This document shows positions 9,531-19,836 of a stretch of 64,000 bases of DNA, piece by piece (positions within the stretch are counted from its first letter, which is position 1; the number at the start of each line of letters is the position of its first letter). Origin of the DNA: Arthrobotrys musiformis (Eukaryota; Ascomycota; Orbiliomycetes; Orbiliales; Orbiliaceae); contig JAVHJL010000010.1 of the NCBI GenBank assembly GCA_036971715.1, positions 1,426,001 to 1,490,000 on the forward strand, written 5' to 3'. A program made the position numbers and the translations under genes. The notes under the pieces are model-generated. The model was not told where the DNA came from and did no database searches. It saw only the letters and a list, made by a program, of their open reading frames with translations.

Positions 9531-11401
9531 GACCTCTACACTTTATTCCCCCAGGCCGCTATGGTTTTCGTCAGACTGTAGTAGATATCAGAATGGAGTG
9601 TCCATTTACCGTACGCCGCCTGCCAATAGAATCGAGGTTATTTTCCGCTTTCTCTAAAGCAATTTGCCATCACAATATATCTATATATATATACCTTCAA
9701 ACGTTCAGACTAGTACTAATTTGTTTTCCGGAGTTCATTGTCCGTCTTGGGAAAAATTCCGGGCTGAAAACCTAGCCCTTCCACGTCTCAAACACCTCTT
9801 TTTCGTTAGCACAAAACCTAATTAAGGTAGTAACCGTTAACCACCGTGGACTACTAGTGGTTAAACTTGCATTAGAGGGACCTTTAACCTCTTGGTGGGA
9901 GCTCAAGTTGGTTCGAAAATGCAAGGTCTAGCCCCGCTTCATATTTCACAAAGCTACCCCACGCAGATATGAAAGTTTAACGTTTACATAACGAACGCAG
10001 AGCTCTAGAGCGCACGACTGAAAGACCAAATGGGCGAAGTGCGATATTGCCTCAAGAGGCGAGAATGGTGCAGGTAGCTCCTACTGTAGATTCTCCCAAG
10101 CTGCATGCTTCTACTTTTAGTTTTCACGGGTCTGGGTCCGAGACAAAATCTGATATATCGGTCTTATCAAGGATCTGTATTTCATATTTTAAGTTTTTAG
10201 GTATAACTGTAGTCTCGGTTGGACGAAATTTAAACAAACCACAATATCGAACCAAATGTAACAGTGGGGGTCCTGTCGTTACAATTCTCGCAGGCTAGCA
10301 TCCAACCATGGATTGTAGCCACGGTCATCTACGAACATGCGCTGCCAGCACGCTAGCACAGGCCACCAAGACGGAGAAGTCCATTCGAAGGTGACACTTG
10401 ACTTCGCTTATGAAACGGCGCCTACCCGGGGCCCACCGCACCCTCTTCTTGGCGGACGCTCGGACCACGGATCCACTCCTGGGAAATAACTATCGGTCGA
10501 AATAAGGGCTGGGCTGGACCCCGTTGGTCGCGGTTATATCGTCATTGGCAACCTTCTAAATTTAACAAAAAAAATGTTAAAGATTTAACGCAGACCCGGA
10601 TTACACTGCTCGTCGAAGCGGGAAAATGTTAGTTTGCGTTCTAGTTCCAGGCGCATATAGATATCATATCGTACGCACAGTTCTTCGAACTGCAGCTGCA
10701 CCACAATGCACTGTTGGATCAATTAAACTAACAGTGAACAGGCCCCGGGCACGACATTGAATCCGAGCCTGACCTGATGTGTGTAGCCTGACACAACAAG
10801 GCTTCACGCGCTACCATTCTCGTTTGTTAAAAATGTTACAGGTCACTTTTTGTCTCTCTCTTAATTAATGTAAGCTTGTCAAATTTCGATCAATTCCAAT
10901 CGAAACGAAACATTGTCTCTTATTTGATTGGCCGGAGTCGACGTCCGTAGGTCCGGCAAGCTGTTGCATGTTGTTATTCCCGTGCGAGACACAACCCTAG
11001 GACAGGATATAAAGCCCGATTTTACTACGTTGTGGGCAAAAATAAAACCTCGATCGTCAACCTCGATCGATCGCGATCGAGTGCTCGAATCCGAAGGACA
11101 AGTTCGAAAGAGTCGTTACCACCTCGGAGGCTATCTCCCAATTGTTATTTTTATTTTTTTTTTTCCGCGCATTTTCTTTCCCTTTTGGCTTGGAATTACT
11201 CATCACGGGGCCGAGATTGATCAAAAAGTTACATCTCGTGCGCTCGAAGTTGAAGTAACCGCACTGGCTGGCTAACCAGACAGGCGAGGCACAATATCAG
11301 AGGTACAAATCTAGACTCCTGTTTATCGTGCACCCATTTGAATATCGATATATCCCGCCACCCAAACAAGACGCACGGTGCGCGCAGGTCTGGAAGGAGC
11401 G
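9531..11401. other. Intergenic region, no gene seen
   Basis: 1.9 kb of AT-rich DNA without a convincing gene. It holds an inverted repeat of TTAACCAC / GTGGTTAA at 9837-9864 and a dense set of GATCGA/TCGATC words at about 11049-11077. The last 250 bp are the promoter and leader of the Zn2Cys6 gene, with a T-rich tract near 11150-11165. Confidence 0.5.
9837..9864. repeat. 8-bp inverted repeat
   Basis: TTAACCAC at 9837-9844 and its exact complement GTGGTTAA at 9857-9864, spaced by 12 bp. It could be a binding site for a dimeric regulator or chance. Confidence 0.4.
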
Positions 11402-14335
11402 ATGCAACGTCAACGCCCATCCCTCCCGTCGAGGTCAGCGGTTGACAAGCCGGCACCTAAGTCTAAAATCAAGCGTCACTGCGTTGTTAAAGCCTGTGAC
11501 GCCTGTCGGAGGGGGAAAACGAAAGTAAGTGTACTTTTGGAAAATCAAGGCCCAATAAATATCACCCCGCGATTACCGAAGGCGCCTACATCATTATGCA
11601 TGATGGTTTAAGCCCGCGTCCGCACATATAGGTATATACATATACATAAAGAAATTCCCCCTTTTTCTTTTGTCCCGGATGTTGCGCAGATATACATATA
11701 GAAGTCGCACCCCGAATCGCACCCTGTTCCTTCTGTTCGTAGTCAATCTGCATGGTATTATATTTTGTTCCGAATGATTTCGGCCTTTAACTTCTTTGAA
11801 AAATAAAAAGTGCACCGGCGAGAAACCAAAGTGCGCAAGATGCCAGAATCTCGACAAAGAGTGCCACTATGCCCCGGATAACTCTGAACATCTATCCCAC
11901 CAACCCAATTCGTACCTCCGGCAGCAGATCGATCTGGCGAACGCCGAAAACCAAAGATTCCGAGAAATCCTCCAGCATATGCGGGCAGCCACCGGTTCGT
12001 CGTTGCGGAAGACCATAAATTTGATACAAAGCAAGACTTCTGTCGAGGATATGCTGGCGTTTATCCGCAACGATGGCAGAGAATTCTTGCCGTTCCGGGA
12101 TATTTCTCCGGACCCCGTTACGACACCGTTGACCCTCATTGCGAATACATATGTGGAGACGACGGGACAGACGGTTCCTCAGCAGATGGAGTTGGGAATC
12201 ATAGACGATACGCCGTTTTTTGATCTGGATGCGGCGCCTTGGACGACGGTAACGGATGATAATGAACTGGTGTCCCATCTGATTTCCTCGTACGCTACCT
12301 GGGACGGAAATGCATTGCATTTTTTTGATATGGATATCTTCTTGGAAGGTATGGAGAAGAGGGACCATAATTTCTGTTCTTCAATCCTCGTAAACTCCAT
12401 TTTGGCCATGGCTTGTGTAAGTCTTCCTTGAAGTTTAGCCCCCCCCCCCCCCCCCTTCCTTCTTAGCGGTTATAATTAAGTTGACACTTTCTGGCCGTCG
12501 CGTGCGGATTGGATCGGACCCGAAAAAAAAAGCATTTCTCAAATAGGATAGCCATCCGCGCAGATCCACACAATTCGAACACCCTGAGCTATCGGTTCCT
12601 ACAAGAAGCGATGATGATGTGGCATAGTGAATGCGATAAACCGACACTAACGAACATTCAAGCTGGGCTTGTACTATCCGAAGTAGTATCAGTTGATGGA
12701 TTGGATGAATTGGGGTGGATGTTATTTAAAACGTCTGTGGATCTTTTGAAGAGACTGCTTGCTGAGCGCGAACACGGTAGGTTGGAAATGTCAATGGCAC
12801 CTTCAAAGGCGGCGTCCCAGAAGAGTAGAACCCCTAGTCATCCAGACATCAGGGATGATTACCAGTATCTTTACAATGAAAAGGTGGAGCGGGCGATATC
12901 GGCTACCACTTGGGGTACCTTTCGAATATCATGGTAAGTCTCTATCTTTAAATAAAATTTACGATTTGAAGAGTATTATTTTTTGGCATAGTTTTGGTTG
13001 TATAGATGTTGCTGTTTATTAATTACGTGATGTTATACTCTATAGCATATATTCTATTATATACAAAACCCGACCGTTGATGGATATTCCAACTATCCCC
13101 CCGCCACCAGTTGAGAGTATCCACGCTCAGAGTAATCCGGAACCCGCTACCGCGAGGATACCATCAACTTGGCGACCATACCCATATACGCAACCTTCAG
13201 AGCAAGATCGAACGGGGGAGGGTGTCCAGGCATTCAACAATATTTCGACAATAATTCATCTACTATGCGACCTACACACTACCGAAAGCAAAGTGGTGAA
13301 ACCACTTACCATGGAGCAGAAGATAGATTTATATCAAAGGACCGCAGACTGGAAAGAGGAAATACCAGATGGGCTGAAGATCGGTGAAAGTTGTGCACCA
13401 TTTATCGCAACTGCACAGTAAGTCAATTTCTACACCATTCTTTCCTTGCCATAATTCTCCATGCGCCATTTCCCGCGCAGGAAGAAGGAGAAGTTAAGGC
13501 GGATTTGATCTCTGACCAGTTTTCATTTGTTGGTACCCGAAACAGTATTGTATACTGTCATCTAATGATCGAGATTCACACAGCACCCTTAACTTCGTCT
13601 GATGAAAAAGAGGGAGAAGGGGAAACGACAAGTGCTGAATTAACCGCGTTTCTTGAAATGTCAAAAGGATTATTCCTGGAGGCGGAGGCAACCCTATACC
13701 AGATCCTAGAGAGATTCGAAGAGAAGTTCAGCCTTACTATGCTACCGGAACCGATGTTGATAGGTCCTGTTATTGCAACTAAAATGGCCATGGAGGGATT
13801 TATGGCTGCTGCTGCTACGAGTACCTCTAGTTCAAACCCGGAAGAGGTGCCGGGACAAACTAGCACCGCCGCCGCCGCTGCCGCCGTGTCTCCGTCTAAT
13901 AATACCGCTACTTCCGGCACCCCCTCCGACACTACCACCACGGCCGGCAACACGCCTGCGACTGAAAGTTCCCCGATAGTCGCACAGGAAACGCTCACGG
14001 TGACAGAAAAACCTAGCGAACCAACAGGGATCCAACTAAAGAACGCATCAAATTACCAAAAGACCATAAACTGGCTCTGCATCCTCAGCGAACAATACTG
14101 CACTGCCAAAATGTTCGCGAGGGTCCTGCAAATTCATGCAGATAAAGCAAATATCCCACTTAACGACGCGACAAGGCAGAAGATTCACAAGTTGTTCGAA
14201 ACCCGGGAAGCGGGAAGGTCGCAATGGATGACTGAGGTCATGGCTATGCAGACCAGGATGACCTTAACGCTTGCCCCCGACGAAGACAATATAGGAGATG
14301 TACTTCAGAAGTTGGAGAAGGTTTCTATTGAATAA
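11402..14335 (+). CDS. Zn2Cys6 fungal transcription factor
   Basis: Five exons (11402-11524, 11811-12416, 12533-12933, 13046-13417, 13546-14335) encode 763 residues in one consistent frame. Residues 32-59 form a perfect binuclear zinc cluster, C-x2-C-x6-C-x6-C-x2-C-x6-C, split by intron 1 directly before the third cysteine. The cluster is followed by a linker and a heptad-like segment (LRQQIDLANAENQRFREIL) suited to dimerisation. The fungal-specific regulatory domain follows; its landmarks are SILAMACHFSNR across intron 2 and IATAHIVYCHLMIEIHTAPL across intron 4. A Ser/Thr/Ala-rich low-complexity stretch encoded at about 13805-13990 divides the last exon. The protein should be a nuclear DNA-binding activator or repressor; its targets are unknown. 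Introns are 286, 116, 112 and 128 bp, with GTAAGT donors throughout. Confidence 0.9.
12439..12455. repeat. Poly(C) run of 17 inside an intron
   Basis: Seventeen consecutive cytosines within intron 2 of the Zn2Cys6 gene. Long G/C homopolymers are much rarer here than the A/T runs seen elsewhere in the window. Confidence 0.8.
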
Positions 14336-14962
14336 TTCATTATAGCAAAAGAAAAATCACTAGAACGATCTTTTTTGTGGTTCCATCTATTTTGTCTATT
14401 TTTGGTACTACCAAGTCAGCATTTCATGGCATCAATTTACTTTTGCAATATTTAGCAGCTGAGCTTTGTCGTTCGCGTTCCTTCTGTCTCCTTTACGTAC
14501 TCTCGCTCCTTTTGTTTGGGTTTTAGAATATATATACGGTTGGGTATTTCATTGCGGCTTTCCTTTCTTAAATTTGAAGTCTTCGATTTCAGAATTTGCA
14601 ATGTATATATCTTTCCCTAACCGACGGGCTAACCTAACGTCTTTGAACTCTTAAGATCTTGAAACAGGTTTTTGCGCGTATATATAAAACAATCGTATCA
14701 TGATTGAATAATATATATATATATATATATCATGGCAAGCTAGAGTTTTTATCATGATATTCTAGTCTTAACCATTTTCTAGACCTGGGGATTAGTATAC
14801 TTATTATGGCATTTCGTCGGTGAAGTCCGGAGCAACCTCGGAACCGAGACACCAGCCAGCTTTCCGAGTCTTGGCCCCCAGTTTGTGGCAACGCGGGGCG
14901 AATTCGCGAACACCAAGTTTCTCCATCGATTTCCAAGTTCCACGGCCTCGAAGAATACAGGC

Positions 14963-14993
<31 letters not shown>

Positions 14994-16213
14994 GTAGTTA
15001 GGGTTAAACGAGGCCAAGGGAATGCCGTGGAAGCCGGGTAATTGAGATGTTGCATTTTGTGCGTTGGAGCCAGCTGGCTTGCTAGCGGGGCCAAAGGACA
15101 GGTGCATTTTTGGCTGGGAGCCGAAATTGCACCTGCAAGAATCGAATCACGGCGCACCTCCTTGAGCGCAATTCCAAATATGATACTTCTTCTTCGTATA
15201 CTGTATGGGGCATGGCGCATACGTAAGTAGTGCCACAATGGCATCCGTTGACGCAATAATACGGTGCGAGAGTGGAGAGATATCAATGTCTACTCCGACA
15301 TATCATAGAAACCCGATTGAAATAGACGTCTAGACGGGAAGAAAAATAAATAAAAATAAAAAAAAAAATGAAAAAGGCCCCCGTGAGCACATACAGATAT
15401 AGATAGACTTTGGCCTCCATATACATTGCAATGCAATATTGTAGGTACCAAAGTCTGGGAGGAGAGTTCAGAGTTCTGGATCAGAAATCCGATGTAACCC
15501 TCCTGACCAAAAAAGTGACAAGACAAGCTTCAGTCCCCTGAAATAGCATGCACCACACCGCAGAGAAAACCTGTCGCATTGCAATTGCGGTGCTGAATTG
15601 GAGTGAATCCGACAGGGGTCCCTTGGGGGCTCCCCAAAGGAGAATAGTGGTGGCCATTGTGTTGTCTTTTAATCTCTCCTTCTCATCTCTTCTTTCCCTT
15701 CCTTCTTCCTTCTTCCTCACCTTCGTCTCCGCCAACAAACCGATAGAAAAGACAAAATAAGACTTAGAGGCAGCTGCTTGTCATTCGTTTCTTGCAGTTT
15801 TCGCCCGTTCTTCTTTTCTTTCTTTCGTTTTAAAACTCTCTTCTAATCCCTCGTTTTTCCCCCGGTCTTTTCGAATTTTCCCGCCGTTTTGTTATTATTC
15901 TCGACGCTCGTTAGCAGGTTGAAAAGTTCACCGTCGCATCAAACACTCGAAAGGGGTAAAACCGCAGACGACATCCAACAAAATCAACACCATCAACAGG
16001 ATCAATAATATCATTTGCCGACTAAATATCTCTCTCTCTCTTTCTTACTCCTCCTCCTCATCTTCCTGACGACATCGCCATCAAATTATACGACTCGGAT
16101 TCGATTTCTTGATATATAATATACACATACATACAGTAGTGGTGGTGGTAATACTCCGATAGTCTTAATATTCATTCTCGACGTCGACGACGACAAGACG
16201 ACAAACAAACAAG
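14336..16213. other. Intergenic region and CRH-gene leader
   Basis: No gene seen. It contains a (TA)n tract at about 14711-14730, a 27-A tract at 14963-14989 and a mixed A-rich tract at 15341-15370. A long pyrimidine-rich stretch (about 15660-15900) ends in a likely 5' leader for the CRH gene. The leader-like stretch with TCTCTCTCTC near 16030 suggests an unusually long untranslated region. Confidence 0.5.
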
Positions 16214-17808
16214 ATGGTTCGCTTCTCGACTCTCGGTGCGACTTTGCTGCTCGCCTCCAGTGTCGCAGCTCAGATCAAGAAGGAATGCGGTGAAGGCCTT
16301 GGAAAATGTCCATCAAACAAGCCCTGTTGCTCCCGTACGTCTCTCAGACACACCCATCCACATAAAACCACCCCTTCATTCCTTACCATATACCGGATGA
16401 TATCAGACTGACATCAGATGTGACGATCGAAACAATAGAATACGGCCAATGTGGTGTCGGTGCCTACTGTCTGGGTGGCTGCGACCCAGGCTGGTCTAAC
16501 AAACTCGAGTCTTGCATGCCCGCCCCGCAATGCCAGTCCAAAACATACAAATTCACCGATTCCAAGTCCTCTCCGATCATTTCCAACACCAAATACCTCG
16601 GCGATCCATCCACGGCCGACTGGGTTTCCGATGGTCAACCTCTCTACGCCAACGGTGTCGTATACCTTACCATGGCGCCGGAGACCGTCGGTACCGTCCT
16701 TGCCTCGACAAGATATGTTTGGTACGGCAAGATCTCGGCGACAATGAGGACATCGAGGGGCGCTGGTGTCGTCAGTGCTTTCATTATGATGAGTGATGTC
16801 AAGGACGAAATCGACTATGAGTGGGTTGGCGTGGACCTTCAGACATCCCAGACCAATTACTACTGGAATGGTATTCCGGATTGTATGTCAAACCCTTTAC
16901 CTCCAATTTTATGTTTCCTCCTGTCTCTTTCTTGCTTTGTTTCCTTCTTTCTTTTTTGTTGTCATGAATGCTAATAAAAGTGCGTAGATACTCACTCCGG
17001 CAACATCACCCTTGATGGTAACACAAACACCTACTCCGACTGGCACACCTACACCATCGACTGGACTCCTGATTCGATCACCTGGTCCGTCGACGGTCAA
17101 GTTGGCCGTGTCGCCAAGCGTGGCGACACCTACAACGCCACCACCGGCCACTTCGAATTCCCCCAAACTCCATCCCGTGTCCAGCTCTCCCTCTGGCCCG
17201 GTGGTCTCGCTACAAACGGTCAGGGTACTATCGACTGGGCTGGTGGTTTGATCCAATGGGACACCGATGAAATCAAGAAGAACGGATACTACTACGCCAT
17301 GGTCAAGGATGTTACCGTCGAATGCTACACCGCACCCGGTGCCAAGGGTAGCGGAAAGACATCCTACAAGTACACCGACCTTAACAAAGTCAACTCCTCC
17401 GTCACTCTCAGCAACGATAGGACATGGTTGAAGTCTTTCCTCGCCACTGGTGAAGATCAGGATAAGGACCTACCAAAGGCCGAGACGAAGACCACAACCC
17501 AAGTTACTACCGACTCTGCTGGCAAGGCTACCACTGTTGTTGCGACAATTGAACCTACCGAGTCGAGCGTTGGAACTGTGCCCGGTTTGGACGGTGCTGG
17601 ATTCGATTCCGGAGATTTGAACAAGGACGATGGCAGCAGCGGTACCGATACTGGATCTTCGACTGACGGAACTAGCACCCCCGCCACCACCGAATGGAGC
17701 CAGAATGCGAAGTCGGGCGGGTCAGGAAGCGATGGATCGAAATATCTACTTGTATGGGGCAATCTAGTGGGAATGCTCGTACTCGGGGCAGCTATGATGA
17801 CTCTGTAG
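16214..17808 (+). CDS. CRH1: CRH-type GH16 cell-wall transglycosylase, GPI-anchored
   Basis: Three exons (16214-16334, 16439-16882, 16988-17808) encode 461 residues. CRH enzymes link chitin to beta-1,6/1,3-glucan in the wall. Residues 1-19 are a signal peptide ending VAA. Residues about 25-55 form a CBM18 chitin-binding module with eight cysteines (KPCCSQYGQCGVGAYCLGG spans intron 1). The GH16 catalytic motif DEIDYEWVG carries Glu164, Asp166 and Glu168, the nucleophile-Asp-acid/base triad. The C-terminal third is a Ser/Thr/Gly-rich stalk. It ends in a hydrophobic tail (LLVWGNLVGMLVLGAAMMTL) typical of GPI attachment. Both introns are about 105 bp. The enzyme would act outside the plasma membrane. 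The symbol is the yeast family name. Confidence 0.93.
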
Positions 17809-19014
17809 AAAGAGAAATATACGCCCCTCTTTTTTTTGTGTATTTTCTCTGCGCTTTTTATCTTCTTGTCTATCATTGAGTCTCCTTTTTTAATGTTATA
17901 GTTGGAGTACAATTTTATCTCGCCTCTTTTTTTTGATGTTCACAATATTGGAGCCCTTTATCTTTTTTAAATCATTTTGCAGGTCATGTCATTAAAAGAA
18001 TGTCTTTTTTATTTAGTTACAGTACGTGCGCATATTATATCAAGGGTATTTTTATCGGAGGATAATGGGAATTTTCCGACCATCAACGGTCAGCTAGCTT
18101 TCTTTCTTCAACTGTCTTGTTCACCTGTGCATATTATCGCAATCCCCACAAATTTAATCACCTCGTTACTTTCTCTCCATAATCACATTTTCCAACCCCC
18201 TTCCGAACCCCTCCAAACCATCACGGTCCCTTACAGCAGGCATACGCGTAATCAAGGACAGGTGCTTATATGTAGGAACCGGACTGTTTTTTTAAATAGA
18301 CCCTGAAGAGGAAGAGAAGGGGCCCGGGCTTTTCCGGAAATGGTATGTATAAGACATTTGACGGTTAGTGCCGTTGAGGGTTTTCAGGCCCCTTGCATGA
18401 TGCGGTAGCGCTACGGGCCTGGAGGGGTTTGGAAGGGGGTTTTGTGTTACTGATAGTGGGACAGAGCTAAGAAAACGGTCGGTTCCATTGATGAGGTAGC
18501 CTCGGTGCTCGGCGTGGCTAGCTGAAGTTGATTGGTGGGTGGATTGAAGTGGTTCGCGACAATGCAATGGGACTTGGATCGGTTCATGTTGTGGTTAAAA
18601 AAGGAAATCTTGCTTCTTCACAGATAGTAACAACAACCGTAGAAAAGGGGGATCGAGAAAGAAGGGAACTAAAGACAGTGATAGGTTACTAAATATAAAA
18701 TGAACGAAGCTAAATACACGAGTCGACTTCAAGATAAGAGTTGACTGGCCACTAGGTAGGATGCTTTTTTTTTTTTTTTTTAATTTTTGCGAGATCTACA
18801 CACCACAGAGTATCCGCAGCAACATTTGGTTTATGAGATCACTACGGAGCTACTAGTTGGACGAGAAATCGAGAGAATGAGAGTCGAGATGGCCTCGAAC
18901 CTTAGCCAATTTTCGGGCACGGGAAGAAGCAGCTAAAATTCACCGCCTAGATAATCACCACAAATCAGCCTTCTGCCAATCTCTTCAATTTGCTCGCGGG
19001 GAGGGGAAAAAAAA
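17809..19014. other. Intergenic region between convergent genes, no gene seen
   Basis: 3' regions of the CRH gene and of the minus-strand unknown gene. Contains a T-tract at about 18767-18781. No convincing frame. Confidence 0.5.
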
Positions 19015-19836
19015 TCATACATCACCATCATACCACTTCGTGACCCCACCATCGGGCTCCGTAATTGTAAACAGCCGGTGTACAGTCCAATGAGCATACG
19101 ACTCTGTCGTACCGTAAGGTCCATTTCTCAATGCGTCCCAATCCCTAAAATACTTATCCGACGGATCCTCCGTGGGTTTCGTACAACTCGGAAACCTGGC
19201 CGGGATCAAATAATTGTCCTCCGCATGGCCGTTTGTATCCGTGTGGAAACTTATAAACCCGGCGTCCCCGGGGTTCCCGTAGTAGAATTGGATATAGTCT
19301 CTATTGAACGTATACTCATCCCGTGAATTTCGATTGAAATGTTGAGGGGATGCTTGCATCGTCAGAAGGTTCTCAGGGGTGGAGAGACAACGGTAGTTAT
19401 TATCGCCCGAACATTCCGTCCTCGGTTGATTCGTGGGCGATAGCGGGATTTCAACGATCGGACCGTCAGGGTCGCCGTGGTTTGTAAACCATTTTATATT
19501 TATGGTGTCTTGCCATCTTACCCAACCTCCACTGGTGTCCTGGCCCCGGAATACCCAGTTAATATCCATCCGGCACGTTTGCTCGGGCAATTTCCAGATA
19601 TCGACGTCCCTGACATCAACGCTGTTGGCGGGGCCAATCGTGGGCCCGCGGAAGGTTATGTCTTCGAAGGGTTGGATGACGGGCATGTAGGTTCTACCGG
19701 GTTGGAGGGAAAGCTGAGAGACCCCGAGCGCGTCGAGTTTGAAGTTGTTCCCAATTTTGGTGATTATGTCGCGGATTATTTGGATTAGGCGTTTCCCGTC
19801 CCCGCTAGCGAAGTCGGGGGCCGCGGACGGTGGCAT
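19015..19836 (-). CDS. Uncharacterised protein, 273 aa
   Basis: Uninterrupted minus-strand frame with good codon content; I do not recognise the family. There is no signal peptide. After a short N-terminal helix (LIQIIRDIITKIGNNFKLDAL) the protein looks like a beta-rich fold with many aromatic residues. Examples are DINWVFRGQDTSGGWVRWQD, INIKWFTNHGDPDG and IQFYYGNPGDAGFISFHTD. It has four cysteines and a tryptophan-rich C-terminus (AHWTVHRLFTI, KWYDGDV). A missing short first exon upstream of 19836 cannot be excluded. It could be a sugar- or lipid-binding beta-sandwich, but that is a guess. Confidence 0.6.
   Translation of the reverse strand: MPPSAAPDFASGDGKRLIQIIRDIITKIGNNFKLDALGVSQLSLQPGRTYMPVIQPFEDITFRGPTIGPANSVDVRDVDIWKLPEQTCRMDINWVFRGQDTSGGWVRWQDTINIKWFTNHGDPDGPIVEIPLSPTNQPRTECSGDNNYRCLSTPENLLTMQASPQHFNRNSRDEYTFNRDYIQFYYGNPGDAGFISFHTDTNGHAEDNYLIPARFPSCTKPTEDPSDKYFRDWDALRNGPYGTTESYAHWTVHRLFTITEPDGGVTKWYDGDV

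Noticed and set aside
11049..11077. Cluster of GATCGA / TCGATC words
   Set aside because: Striking by eye, but short and without symmetric arms; noted only as a sequence feature of the promoter region.
13391..13545. Reading the stretch before the last exon of the Zn2Cys6 gene as coding
   Set aside because: It resembles the LHHSFLAIILHAP pattern of the domain, but it is out of phase with the previous exon. The intron 13418-13545 (GTAAGT...CAG) restores frame and gives a better match (HIVYCHLMIEIHTAPL).
14711..14730. TA dinucleotide run as a possible element end
   Set aside because: An ordinary microsatellite; no inverted repeats or coding relic flank it.
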